From contig JAEYGI010000040.1 in assembly GCA_023402395.1 (NCBI GenBank), positions 62,001-126,000 on the forward strand: DNA of 64,000 nt, read 5' to 3'. Source of the stretch: Bacillota bacterium. GTDB taxonomy: Bacteria; Bacillota; UBA4882; UBA8346. The position numbers and the translations under genes are program-made. This document shows, piece after piece, positions 1 through 6,991 of the stretch. Position 1 is the first letter of the stretch. Each line of letters begins with the position of its first letter. The notes below the pieces were generated by a model, which was given only the letters and a program-made list of their open reading frames with translations, searched no databases and had not been told where the DNA came from.

Positions 1-447
1 TTTCAAAATGCGGTCTGTCTCGGCACCCCCGCCCAGATCGGGATCCGCGAATCGCGCCGGATCAAGGGAACGTATCGATTGACGGACCAGGATCTCCTCA
101 CCGGCCGCGACTTCGAGGATGCGATCGCCCGGGGCGGCTATCCCATCGATATTCACAATCCGTCAGGGGATTCCACCGATTCGGTGCACTTGCCTTACGG
201 CGCGTCCTATCAAATACCCTATCGGTCCTTGTTGAACGACAAGGTTGTCAACCTGGCTGTGGCCGGCCGCTGTATTTCCGCGACCCATGAGGCGGCGGCC
301 GCGATCCGGGTGTCGCCGATCGCCATGGCCATCGGCCAGGCCGCCGGAACGGCGGCGGCGTTGAGCGTCAAGGCCGGGCGGGATCTGCACCGGATCGATG
401 TCGCGCAATTGCAAAAAACCTTGCTTGAGCAGAATGCTGTGTTGTAA
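1..447 (+). CDS. FAD-dependent oxidoreductase, C-terminal part (gene enters from left)
   Basis: The reading frame is open from base 1, so the start lies outside the window; 148 codons are visible. The visible part contains GIRESRRI followed by KGTYRLT, then a Gly/Ala-rich end with VAGRCIS and SPIAMAIGQAAGTAAAL. These are typical of the C-terminal FAD-binding part of the FAD-dependent oxidoreductase family found next to sugar-catabolism genes in Bacillota. The substrate cannot be told. The next gene (aldolase family) begins about 50 bases downstream in the same direction, so the two are probably co-transcribed. Family call is fairly firm, function open. Confidence 0.75.
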   Translation, partial: FQNAVCLGTPAQIGIRESRRIKGTYRLTDQDLLTGRDFEDAIARGGYPIDIHNPSGDSTDSVHLPYGASYQIPYRSLLNDKVVNLAVAGRCISATHEAAAAIRVSPIAMAIGQAAGTAAALSVKAGRDLHRIDVAQLQKTLLEQNAVL

Positions 448-495
448 TCGATAAAAAGGGATTATCAATTCATCAAACCAATGGGAGGAATTGGC

Positions 496-1383
496 ATGAA
501 ATTAGCGGGAGTGATCTGTCCAATGGTGACCCCGTTGGACGGGAATCAAAATATCGATGAAGCGGGGACCCGGCGGCTGGTCAACCGGTTGATCGCCAAC
601 GGCGTCAACGGCCTGTTCCTGCTGGGCACCATGGGAGAATTCCCGATGCTGGTGGAGTCGGAGAAAGAGCGGCTGGTGAAGATCGCGGCCGATGAAAACC
701 GGGGCCGGGTGCCGCTGTTGGTCAACGTCTCGGCCGAAGGCGTCCGTAAAACCGAACTTTTCCTGGGCAAGGCGCTGGAGGCGGGAGCGGACCTGATCGT
801 GCTGACCCCGCCCTATTATTACAACACCCGCGACAAGCGGGAGATCCGCGACTATTACCGCTATTTCAGCCGGAACAGCGACCAGCCGCTTTTTATCTAC
901 GATGCCGGCAAGTACACCAACAATCCGATTCCCGACGACACCCTGATCGAGCTCAGCCACGAAGAGCGGATCGTCGGATTTAAGGGGCAGCTCTTTTCCC
1001 ACCTGCCGGTATTCCGGGAATTGACGGGCCGGGACGATTTCGCGCTTTTCCAGGGCGATGAGGGCGCGCTCGATCTGGCGCTGCGGCTCGGCGCCGACGG
1101 CTTGGTCCCCGGCATCAGCAGTCTGGCCATTGAGCGCTGTGTCCGGCTGTACCGGGAAGCCCTGGAGGGTCAGTTCGCCGCCGCGGCCGCGATCCAGCGG
1201 GAATTGGCCGAGATTCAGCGGGCCGTTTACGGAGCCACCGGCAATCATTGGGGGAACGGCCAGAAATATGCCTTATCGCTGCTGGGCATCTGCGAGGAGC
1301 ATATCGCCACCACTCTGCTGCCAATATCTGACGCCGACAAGGCCGAGATCCGGCGGGCGGTGGAGAAATACCGGATTTCGTAA
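496..1383 (+). CDS. Dihydrodipicolinate synthase/N-acetylneuraminate lyase family protein
   Basis: 295 residues, normal for this class I aldolase family. The family forms a Schiff base between a lysine and pyruvate or a 2-keto acid. Visible signatures: GTMGEFPML near residue 45 (family GTTGE loop), PPYYYN, YDAGKY with the conserved tyrosine, and GFKGQL carrying the expected Schiff-base lysine. The start at 496 is chosen because GGGAGGA lies just upstream; an ATG at 481 would put the binding site inside the gene. The oxidoreductase before it and the sugar-acid operon at 54-61 kb suggest a role in 2-keto-3-deoxy acid or sugar-acid breakdown rather than lysine synthesis, but substrate cannot be read from sequence. 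Confidence 0.85.
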   Translation: MKLAGVICPMVTPLDGNQNIDEAGTRRLVNRLIANGVNGLFLLGTMGEFPMLVESEKERLVKIAADENRGRVPLLVNVSAEGVRKTELFLGKALEAGADLIVLTPPYYYNTRDKREIRDYYRYFSRNSDQPLFIYDAGKYTNNPIPDDTLIELSHEERIVGFKGQLFSHLPVFRELTGRDDFALFQGDEGALDLALRLGADGLVPGISSLAIERCVRLYREALEGQFAAAAAIQRELAEIQRAVYGATGNHWGNGQKYALSLLGICEEHIATTLLPISDADKAEIRRAVEKYRIS

Positions 1384-1497
1384 GCGGGATTCGGAAAGGC
1401 GAGGCAAATCCCGGCTCTAATCCTTGGCCAGTTCTAAAAGCCGTCGAAGCAAGAAGCGCAGAGGCCGGTCCCGTTCCCTGGGATACTTGAGTTTCAA

Positions 1498-1701
1498 GGG
1501 GAGCGATTCCCCATCTTGATGGAGCCGGCAAATGAGAAGTGGGAATGGTTCCCCATGGATTTTGAACGGCTCGGGATCGATGGGGAGTGGCTCCCCTTGC
1601 TTGGGGATCCGTTCCCCATCGTCATTTTGTCCCTGAAAATCCGGTGGGAGTGATTCCCCATGCAGCCGAAAGCGCCGCTGCCGTTGGGGGAATTGTTCCC
1701 C
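1498..1701. repeat. Cluster of six short G/C palindromes
   Basis: Six near-perfect palindromes of the form GGGGA-n5/6-TCCCC lie at 1498-1512, 1541-1554, 1582-1596, 1603-1617, 1646-1659 and 1686-1701. The arms are conserved while the middle varies (for example GAGCGATTCC and GAGTGGCTCC). Similar palindromes occur in the second cluster at 62.2-62.4 kb. A minus-strand reading frame across this stretch shows recurring GE-x-x-P peptides, but this simply reflects the DNA repeat. The stretch 1384-1907 otherwise holds no gene I can support. Confidence 0.75.
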
Positions 1702-1907
1702 TTGCATTAACATTAACCACAGAAAATGAATGAGCCAATGCTGAAGGAGTATTATGAATGGCGCAAGTATCTTCAAATCATGGTTATCTATATTTAATTC
1801 ATTCCCTTTTTCCCGCAAACGTTGCGGGTTGTTTTTTACAAAAAAAATTTAGGAAAATAAGCAGCAATTATCGACAAACGGCCTGTTACATTGAATTAAG
1901 ATGTGTA

Positions 1908-1937
1908 TTGACCGATGTTAACGAACCGTGTTATAAT
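1908..1937 (+). promoter_or_regulatory. Sigma-70/A-type promoter
   Basis: TTGACC (1908-1913), 18-base spacer, TATAAT (1932-1937). It lies 65 bases ahead of the small gene starting at 2002. Confidence 0.65.
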
Positions 1938-2001
1938 CTTTTTAATTAAGGATGTCCCGGACTATCGGAGATAATGATAATTGATTGGAGGTAACGAAAT
2001 A

Positions 2002-2319
2002 ATGAATCTGCACCGTTCGATCCGGGCCCAACTGGGCCGGGCTGAGGGATTGATGGCGGGGTTGGAGGAACATGAGGCGGAATTGTCCAGACTGGGGATT
2101 GACGCCGCTTTTATCGCCCGGATGAGCGATTGCCACGCCCGGGCCGTCGCCGCCCAAAACGCCAAGCTGACCTACAAAGCGCGGATGATGGAGCGGAACG
2201 CCGAGCGCGACCGCTGCCTGTCCCAGTTGAACGATTTGTATTCCGAAGCCCGGAAGGAGATCAAGATTGGGTTGCCGCCCGAGACCTGGCGGGAGTTTGG
2301 CATCACTGATCAGCGTTGA
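2002..2319 (+). CDS. Hypothetical small helical protein
   Basis: 105 residues, rich in Ala, Glu and Arg, with long stretches predicted by eye to be helical or coiled coil (LEEHEAELSRLG, ERNAERDRCLSQL). I do not recognise a family. The start at 2002 is favoured by GGAGGT nine bases upstream; a TTG at 1981 is the alternative. A consensus promoter lies just ahead and hairpins follow, so it is probably a single-gene transcript. Confidence 0.6.
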   Translation: MNLHRSIRAQLGRAEGLMAGLEEHEAELSRLGIDAAFIARMSDCHARAVAAQNAKLTYKARMMERNAERDRCLSQLNDLYSEARKEIKIGLPPETWREFGITDQR

Positions 2320-2350
2320 GATGGGCGGCGGTGACGGCCGCCTTAAAAGC

Positions 2351-2372
2351 GAAACCGCCGGGAGGCGGTTTC
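2351..2372 (+). terminator. Hairpin after the 2002-2319 gene
   Basis: GAAACCGCC pairs with GGCGGTTTC around a four-base loop. A second GC-rich hairpin precedes it at about 2324-2342. The T tract is weak. Confidence 0.5.
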
Positions 2373-2469
2373 CAAACAATGAAAGATAGCGATATAGCGC
2401 GGGCTCGCCGAACTCATGCCGTGGAATGGCTTCAATACGGAGCGGCGGGTGCGTGGCGCAAAGAGGTAA

Positions 2470-2500
2470 GGCAGTTTTAGCCGTATATGCTAAAACCGCC
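2470..2500 (-). terminator. Terminator of the Met/Cys-rich gene
   Basis: GGCAGTTTTAGC and GCTAAAACCGCC form an 11-of-12 bp stem with a seven-base loop just past the stop at 2535 of the minus-strand gene. Confidence 0.55.
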
Positions 2501-2534
2501 TTTGCCTTCAGCCGGATCAAGGGCCGGGACGGCC

Positions 2535-2921
2535 TTAGCAACGGTTCCAATCGCGGAGACAGTCGTAACCCCGGTCCCGATCGCGACGGCGATGCCGGTC
2601 GCGGTCGCGCCGGTCGCGCCGATCGCGTCCGCCCATTCTGTCATATATATCGGAGACCATGCGATGCACATCCATGCACATGGCTTGCATTTGCATCACT
2701 TGACAGGAAGATTCTCCCATCGGATCCATAAAGCTGGGATCCATACCGTACGGGTCCACGTTCCCCGGCATCGTCATCGGGCACTGTCCCGTGGCGCCCG
2801 CCATCGGGCCACATTGGCCCATGGCGCCCGGCATCGGACCACACTGTCCCATCGTGGCGCCCGGCATCGGACCACATTGGCCCATGGTGCTCGGCAGATT
2901 CGGGTACATCATATTATCCAT
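2535..2921 (-). CDS. Met/Gly/Cys-rich repeat protein, possibly a spore-coat-like or surface protein
   Basis: 128 residues with three parts: an N-terminal block of three near-identical MGQCGPMPGA-type repeats, a middle MDPMGES..QVMQMQAMCMD segment, and an Arg/Asp repeat tail (RDRRDRRDRDRHRRR) ending in cysteines. A strong AAGGAGG lies seven bases before the ATG at 2921, which supports a real gene despite the low complexity. The composition recalls spore coat or metal-binding structural proteins of Bacillota, but no family is recognised and function is unknown. A hairpin terminator follows. Confidence 0.6.
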   Translation of the reverse strand: MDNMMYPNLPSTMGQCGPMPGATMGQCGPMPGAMGQCGPMAGATGQCPMTMPGNVDPYGMDPSFMDPMGESSCQVMQMQAMCMDVHRMVSDIYDRMGGRDRRDRRDRDRHRRRDRDRGYDCLRDWNRC

Positions 2922-3025
2922 TTTGTCCTCCTTGGGTTTAGGATTTAGTTCCCCGGTATTTTATCATATTGGATGGAAGCCGAGATGGGAACGGGATTGG
3001 GGCATCTTCGATCCGGATCTGGAGG

Positions 3026-3054
3026 TTGGCAAACCGGCTTCGCTGTGATATAAT
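3026..3054 (+). promoter_or_regulatory. Promoter of tRNA-Arg
   Basis: TTGGCA (3026-3031), 17-base spacer, TATAAT (3049-3054). The predicted transcript begins near 3062, giving an unusually long leader of about 90 bases before the tRNA. Confidence 0.6.
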
Positions 3055-3103
3055 ATTTTGGCGGTCCGGATGAAAATGTATCCGGTGACTGTGGAGCAAG
3101 TAT

Positions 3104-3135
3104 CAGACTTCTGAAGGGAAAGATTCGAAGTCTGC
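3104..3135 (+). repeat. Inverted repeat in the tRNA leader that mirrors the anticodon arm
   Basis: CAGACTTC (3104-3111) can pair with GAAGTCTG (3127-3134). In addition the 15-mer at 3121-3135 is the exact reverse complement of 3180-3194, the anticodon stem-loop of the adjacent tRNA. The leader could therefore fold on itself or onto the tRNA. Confidence 0.7.
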
Positions 3136-3152
3136 TTAAAGAAAGTTAATAT

Positions 3153-3229
3153 GCGCCCGTAGCTCAGTTGGATAGAGTGGCAGACTTCGAATCTGTAGGT
3201 CGGGGGTTCGAGCCCCTCCGGGCGCACCA
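3153..3229 (+). tRNA. tRNA-Arg(TCG)
   Basis: 77 nt including an encoded CCA. Acceptor stem GCGCCCG pairs with CGGGCGC. The anticodon arm is CAGA-CTTCGAA-TCTG, giving anticodon TCG (reads CGA, arginine). The T arm contains GGTTCGAGCCC. The gene remains intact at the left prophage boundary because the phage copy of the 3' half restores it. Confidence 0.93.
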
Positions 3230-3230
3230 G
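3184..3230. other. attL (47-bp core)
   Basis: Identical over 47 bases to 49487-49533. It covers the tRNA-Arg anticodon loop to the CCA end plus one base. The minus-strand integrase gene lies about 100 bases inside. Confidence 0.9.
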
Positions 3231-3320
3231 CTAAAACTAGGTTTCCAAGCAAAGATTTTACTTAAATTGGAAGATGCAAAGAAATTTGCAAAGAAAACCA
3301 GGAAACCGTTGACAATAAAG

Positions 3321-3348
3321 AAAAAGCACCTTTTTAGGTGCTTTTTTT
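3321..3348. terminator. Bidirectional terminator between tRNA/attL and integrase
   Basis: AAAAAGCACCT / AGGTGCTTTTT stem with a TTTT loop, flanked by A and T tracts on both sides. It overlaps the last codons of the integrase gene. Confidence 0.75.
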
Positions 3349-4533
3349 GCCGTTCAGGGCCTTATCGATGGCGGAGGCCGCTTCACGCAGCAGATCCAAA
3401 TCAGTATGCACATACGTATCAGCGGTTACCGATATTGTAGAATGCCCTAAATACAGTTGTACTAACTTTATATCTTTAAAAAGCTTATACAAAAGTGTTC
3501 CAGCGCTGTGTCGCATATCATGAATTCGTATTTTTGGTAATTTTTTGGCCTCTTTATTTTTGATGCTGTCATCGGCATCGATTTTTTTATTATGCAGGCG
3601 GATTAAAGAATTAAAACCTCTATTCCGTAGATTTTCCAGCCGGACAAAACCACCCTCCTGGGCTGTAAAAACTAAGCCGGTTTCCCTATCCCCGATTACC
3701 TCTTTCAACATTTCAACGACACTTGGGGTTAAAACTATCGTTCTGGCGGTTCCATCCGTTTTTAAGGTCTCTTCGATAATCCACTCCCCTTTAATACGCG
3801 TTAGTTTTTGGCTGATCGTCGCCGTAGCGTTGCAAAGATTTACATTTTCGATTGGCAATCCCAGTACTTCCCCAATGCGTAACCCCTGATGCAAAGACAT
3901 TAGAAAAATCCCATATTTCCAGATCGGGTGATTCTTTTTTGATTCTTCCAAAAAGGTTAACGATTGATCGGCGGTCCAAATCAGATGCTTAACCTTAGGT
4001 TGATTCGGGGGAGTCACCTTTTTACATGGGTTTTCGTTGATTTCTTCATCATTAACCGCAAGTTGAAAAGCGCCATCAAGAATAACATAAATTTTTCGCG
4101 CGGTGAATTTTGATTTCCGCATTTTCTTTCCGATTAATTCTCTGATTTGTTTCGGAGCAAATTCTTTAGCACGTTCATTCCCAACTTCAGGAATAATGTG
4201 ATTTTTAATTATTTTTTCATATTCTTCGATTGTTCTGCGATTAAGAGGTTTTTTAGTTCGGGGGCTTATTTTTATCTTGCAATCTTCGAGCCAAGATAAA
4301 ACTAATTCGCTTATGGTTTCCCGTGTTTGTTTTCGAAAACCACTTTTTATAAGCTCAACACGTTTAATTTTGGCGCGTTCGTGTGCCTCCTTTAGGTCCC
4401 GTGTTTCAAGGTCGATCCGGTCTTGCTCATAGACTTCTTTTCCTTTTTTGTTAATGATTTTTTTCCCGGTGCTATAAATGAGATAGCATTTATGACCCGG
4501 CTTTCGCTGAAAAACTGTTCCGTCACCCGGCAT
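3334..4533 (-). CDS. int: Tyrosine-family site-specific integrase
   Basis: 399 residues, normal for phage integrases with an N-terminal arm-binding region, a SAM-like core-binding domain and a catalytic domain. Catalytic residues are visible: Arg in HQGLRIGEVLGLP, His and Arg in IHDMRHSAGTLLY, His in YLGHSTISVTADTY and the nucleophilic Tyr in the same motif. It sits next to attL and points toward it, as is usual. It should cut and rejoin the 47-bp core at the tRNA-Arg gene; the excisionase-like gene at 5305 is its likely partner. Confidence 0.95.
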   Translation of the reverse strand: MPGDGTVFQRKPGHKCYLIYSTGKKIINKKGKEVYEQDRIDLETRDLKEAHERAKIKRVELIKSGFRKQTRETISELVLSWLEDCKIKISPRTKKPLNRRTIEEYEKIIKNHIIPEVGNERAKEFAPKQIRELIGKKMRKSKFTARKIYVILDGAFQLAVNDEEINENPCKKVTPPNQPKVKHLIWTADQSLTFLEESKKNHPIWKYGIFLMSLHQGLRIGEVLGLPIENVNLCNATATISQKLTRIKGEWIIEETLKTDGTARTIVLTPSVVEMLKEVIGDRETGLVFTAQEGGFVRLENLRNRGFNSLIRLHNKKIDADDSIKNKEAKKLPKIRIHDMRHSAGTLLYKLFKDIKLVQLYLGHSTISVTADTYVHTDLDLLREAASAIDKALNGKKST

Positions 4534-4540
4534 AAATCAT

Positions 4541-4870
4541 TCACCTCTTGTTATTCTTTTTAAGCCTTTCTGCTAATTGTAAGATATAATCCTGGTCTTC
4601 TTTGGAAAGATCAGAAATATCAACTAATTTACCGTCTTCGCCGTAAAGGACAATCTTGGGTTCATTTTTAAAGTGAGTACCGCGAAGAAGCTCGTCGACG
4701 GTAATACCGAATATATCAGCAATTTTAATGGTTATTTCAGCGTTTGGTTCGCGCTTTGCTATCTCATACAGTGAAACGGTTGATTTCGCTAGTCCTAATT
4801 TTTCGGCTAAATCTTTTTGAGTCCAACCCCTTTCGAGGCGCAAACTTTTTAATTTGTCACTAAACTGCAT
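4541..4870 (-). CDS. CI-like phage repressor (XRE family)
   Basis: 109 residues. An N-terminal HTH_3 domain is clear (LRLERGWTQKDLAEKLGLAKSTVSLYE) followed by EITIKIADIFGITVDELL and a short C-terminal region (KEDQDYILQLAERLKK). It lacks a LexA-type peptidase domain, so induction is probably not by RecA-stimulated self-cleavage. The ATG at 4870 is preferred; a TTG at 4879 is in frame. The integrase gene follows after seven bases, so the two share an operon transcribed during lysogeny from the promoter at 4907-4935. Confidence 0.88.
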   Translation of the reverse strand: MQFSDKLKSLRLERGWTQKDLAEKLGLAKSTVSLYEIAKREPNAEITIKIADIFGITVDELLRGTHFKNEPKIVLYGEDGKLVDISDLSKEDQDYILQLAERLKKNNKR

Positions 4871-4906
4871 TTTTATCAACCCTATCGTTTCAAATTGACT
4901 GTTTAC

Positions 4907-4935
4907 ATTATATTACAAAGTATTCAATTTGTAAA
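4907..4935 (-). promoter_or_regulatory. Repressor/integrase promoter with overlapping inverted repeat
   Basis: On the minus strand TTTACA (complement of 4930-4935), 17-base spacer, TATAAT (complement of 4907-4912). GTTTACA at 4901-4907 and TGTAAAC at 4930-4936 form an inverted repeat that brackets both boxes and is a candidate operator for autoregulation. Confidence 0.7.
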
Positions 4936-5004
4936 CAAATATTTCTTTTAAGTTGCACTCTGTAGTGGTGATGGTTTTTATAAAAAATATATCGCTTGTT
5001 TTTA

Positions 5005-5033
5005 TTGACTTTTCATTTTTTTAAAGCTACAAT
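5005..5033 (+). promoter_or_regulatory. Early lytic promoter
   Basis: TTGACT (5005-5010), 17-base spacer, TACAAT (5028-5033), divergent from the repressor promoter and 47 bases ahead of the Cro-like gene. Confidence 0.65.
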
Positions 5034-5079
5034 TTGAATATAAGGTTTGCGATATGCAACCAACGCAAGGAGAATTGCC

Positions 5080-5259
5080 ATGAACAAGGTTAGAATTTAC
5101 CGCGAAAAAAACGGAATGACACAAGAAGACATGGCTAAATTATTGGGGCTAACCAAAGGGGCTTACGCGTTGAAAGAACAAGGCCGACGTAACTTTTCTA
5201 TCGAAGAAGCAAAATTAATCATAAGGGTATTTAAAAAGCCTTTCGAAGTTATTTTTTAA
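5080..5259 (+). CDS. Cro-like XRE regulator
   Basis: 59 residues, essentially one helix-turn-helix domain (YREKNGMTQEDMAKLLGLTKGAY followed by EEAKLIIRVFKKPFEVIF). AAGGAG seven bases before the ATG at 5080 sets the start. As the first gene of the rightward early operon, divergent from the CI-like repressor, it is placed as the lytic-switch regulator. Confidence 0.8.
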   Translation: MNKVRIYREKNGMTQEDMAKLLGLTKGAYALKEQGRRNFSIEEAKLIIRVFKKPFEVIF

Positions 5260-5304
5260 CCAAAAAGTCTACATTATGCAGACTCACGAGGGGAGGTATT
5301 CAAA

Positions 5305-5499
5305 TTGAAAACAGCACCGGAAGTAATGACACTATCCGATCTTCGGAAATATCTTCGAACTAACCACTACCAGGCTAAAAAGCTTGTAGAAGACGGAGAT
5401 ATCCCCGGGAACCAAGTCAATGAGCGCGGGGACTGGCGAGTATTAAAGTCCAACGTTGATGAATGGTTACGGAACAAACGGAAAAAAGCATCAGCATAA
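5305..5499 (+). CDS. Excisionase-like helix-turn-helix protein
   Basis: 64 residues with the small winged-HTH pattern of excisionase/MerR-like DNA-binding domains (MTLSDLRKYLRTNHYQAKKLVEDGDIPG, then WRVLKSNVDEWL). GGGGAGG lies upstream of the ATG at 5305. It could bend DNA at the attachment site to favour excision, or act as an early regulator; position near integrase favours the first. Confidence 0.7.
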   Translation: MKTAPEVMTLSDLRKYLRTNHYQAKKLVEDGDIPGNQVNERGDWRVLKSNVDEWLRNKRKKASA

Positions 5500-5557
5500 A
5501 AGGAGGCCCCGCCATGCGTATCCTAATCGCCATCATCGAAGGGAGATGAGTGTTTCG

Positions 5558-5758
5558 ATGCAGTTAACTATCGATATGGAGTTTTTGCATAAATTAATCT
5601 CGGGTTTACTCTTCTTTTTGTTTATCTTGATTTTTCCCGCTTTGCTTATCGGTTTTCTCGATAAGGTGTTTACCTGTAAAAATTTCGTAAGCAAAAAGGA
5701 AAGCTCCGGCGAGGGATTGGAGACCGAGCAAGAGGAAAATGACAAACCCAAACGTTGA
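5558..5758 (+). CDS. Possible small membrane protein
   Basis: 66 residues from ATG 5558 (another ATG at 5546): one strong hydrophobic segment (LLFFLFILIFPALLIGFL) then a charged tail (TEQEENDKPKR). It overlaps, on the opposite strand, a multi-membrane-span frame at 5606-5974, so only one may be real. The strand agrees with the operon; the opposite frame has the longer coherent membrane topology. Confidence 0.35.
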   Translation: MQLTIDMEFLHKLISGLLFFLFILIFPALLIGFLDKVFTCKNFVSKKESSGEGLETEQEENDKPKR

Positions 5759-5974
5759 ATCTCCAAAACCAAATTCGCCTATTGCGGACCAAATCTTTTT
5801 ATTGGACGCTATCCAAAGAAATAAGATGGCCGGGCCGATGTGCCAGAAGAAATCCCATAATTTGCGTGCCATAACTATTTTCTCAATGTAAATTTTGATA
5901 ATCGTCGCTAACGTAACCGGAATGGCAAAAACGATAAAAGCTGTAATCCCGATTTGTAAATAATCAATCCACAT
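5606..5974 (-). CDS. Possible minus-strand membrane protein in the early region
   Basis: 122 residues from ATG 5974. Three hydrophobic segments are visible (IGITAFIVFAIPVTLATII, IGPAILFLWIA, FVIFLLLGLQSLAGAFLFAY) and a charged C-terminus (KQSGKNQDKQKEE). Being reversed inside the early region fits a lysogenic-conversion or superinfection-exclusion gene, but no clear ribosome-binding site is present and the family is not recognised. Confidence 0.45.
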   Translation of the reverse strand: MWIDYLQIGITAFIVFAIPVTLATIIKIYIEKIVMARKLWDFFWHIGPAILFLWIASNKKIWSAIGEFGFGDSTFGFVIFLLLGLQSLAGAFLFAYEIFTGKHLIEKTDKQSGKNQDKQKEE

Positions 5975-6091
5975 AAAGAAAGCCCCCCACAATGTAATCG
6001 GTGTAATAAATATCTAATTCGGGGGAAAGGAAAGAGATTCCTTTTAAAAGGCTGGTCTTATGAACAACTTTTAATTCAGGAGGCGGTTCTC

Positions 6092-6247
6092 ATGCGCACC
6101 ATAATCCTTTGCATCACCATCGGCGCGGCGATCATCAGCTTTATCGAATACTGTTACGCCAATTGTACCATCAACCGGGTAATCAAAGCCGCCGTAATGG
6201 AGTCGCGGGCACGGCGGGCACAGCAAGGAGAGGAAGGGGAGCAATAA
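6092..6247 (+). CDS. Small single-span membrane protein
   Basis: 51 residues, preceded by AGGAGG eight bases before ATG. N-terminal hydrophobic segment (IILCITIGAAIISFIEY) and a charged tail (RARRAQQGEEGEQ). No family recognised. Its stop overlaps the next ATG (TAATG). Confidence 0.5.
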   Translation: MRTIILCITIGAAIISFIEYCYANCTINRVIKAAVMESRARRAQQGEEGEQ

Positions 6248-6360
6248 TGGGATTGAACAAAAGCCCGCTCCTAGTGTTTCACCGTCGTGATAAGCAATGG
6301 TCCCCTTGCGGCAGACGTCGTTTGAGAAGCAATTCCAAATGGAGGCGGACAAGCCAATGA
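6247..6360 (+). CDS. Very small basic hypothetical protein
   Basis: 37 residues, rich in Arg (RRDKQW, GRRRLRS). The start overlaps the preceding stop and the end overlaps the next start (ATGA), the only support for coding. Confidence 0.3.
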   Translation: MGLNKSPLLVFHRRDKQWSPCGRRRLRSNSKWRRTSQ

Positions 6361-6560
6361 CCCAACCTGACATCTACCGTCCCCTGTATGACCAGGGCCT
6401 GACCGATTGGCAAATAGCAAAGCGCACAGGTCGCAGCCGGTCAGCGGTGTGTAATTGGCGGCAACGCCACAACTTGGAGCCTAACCGGCCCGGATGGAAT
6501 GCGAGATATGTACCGAGGGAAAGGAGGCGATCCCCATGGCAATGGCAAGCCCCGTGGTAG
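6357..6560 (+). CDS. Small helix-turn-helix protein
   Basis: 67 residues. IYRPLYDQGLTDWQIAKRTGRSRSAVCNWRQR is a homeodomain-like HTH, where the QIAKRTGRSRSAV part is the recognition module. GGAGG is ten bases before the ATG. The Arg/Trp-rich C-terminus overlaps the next gene in another frame. Probably an early DNA-binding regulator of unknown target. Confidence 0.55.
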   Translation: MTQPDIYRPLYDQGLTDWQIAKRTGRSRSAVCNWRQRHNLEPNRPGWNARYVPRERRRSPWQWQAPW

Positions 6561-6688
6561 CAGTTCAACCGGCGATTCGGTTTGAAAGAGTCGGTGGGCG
6601 GAAAGTGTGTTATCAGCTTATGGACGGTAGATGGACAAACATCGGCTGCATGAGATGCATGAGAACCGGACGGAAACGGAGGAGGTGA
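6536..6688 (+). CDS. Small hypothetical protein with a CMRC motif
   Basis: 50 residues. AAAGGAGG seven bases before ATG 6536 sets the start. One CxxC pair (GCMRCM) and a very basic end (RTGRKRRR) suggest metal or nucleic-acid binding. Not recognised. Confidence 0.5.
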   Translation: MAMASPVVAVQPAIRFERVGGRKVCYQLMDGRWTNIGCMRCMRTGRKRRR

Positions 6689-6692
6689 AACG

Positions 6693-6920
6693 ATGCTGGG
6701 ACGGATGACCCTTGAACGGATGATCAATGATTTTGAATGGTGGCTTACAGCGGTAAAACGAAATGTAATCCGACGAATAACAGCAGCATTCGGTCAACCT
6801 CCACGATGCTCTAAGTGTGTGCATATTACGAAAGGTACCATGGCGATTCCGTGTAACCGGTGCCGAGGGGTCGGCAATGGATTTCGGTCTTATTTCAATG
6901 AGCAACAAAAAACCTGTTAA
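6693..6920 (+). CDS. Small zinc-binding hypothetical protein
   Basis: 75 residues with two CxxC pairs (RCSKC and PCNRC) separated by about 13 residues, a zinc-ribbon-like layout. GGAGG lies upstream. The helical N-terminus (ERMINDFEWWLTAVKRNV) is amphipathic. Function unknown. Confidence 0.55.
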   Translation: MLGRMTLERMINDFEWWLTAVKRNVIRRITAAFGQPPRCSKCVHITKGTMAIPCNRCRGVGNGFRSYFNEQQKTC

Positions 6921-6991
6921 GTCATGCCAGTGACCAAACAGGCGCACAGGAAAATATCTACTATCCCTATCATATCACAGGAGGCCGCACA

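Noticed and set aside
502..1248. Long minus-strand frame opposite the aldolase gene
   Set aside because: Typical shadow of a GC-rich gene; the plus strand encodes a full family protein.
1417..1818. Minus-strand frame of 133 codons with recurring GE-x-x-P peptides
   Set aside because: The peptide repeats are a by-product of the DNA palindromes. No ribosome site, and the frame runs through an otherwise non-coding stretch.
1942..2550. Minus-strand frame of 202 codons
   Set aside because: It runs opposite a plus-strand gene with promoter and ribosome site and crosses two terminator hairpins.
2964..3227. Minus-strand frame starting MRPEGLEPPTYRFEV
   Set aside because: A well-known false frame made by the antisense of a tRNA gene.
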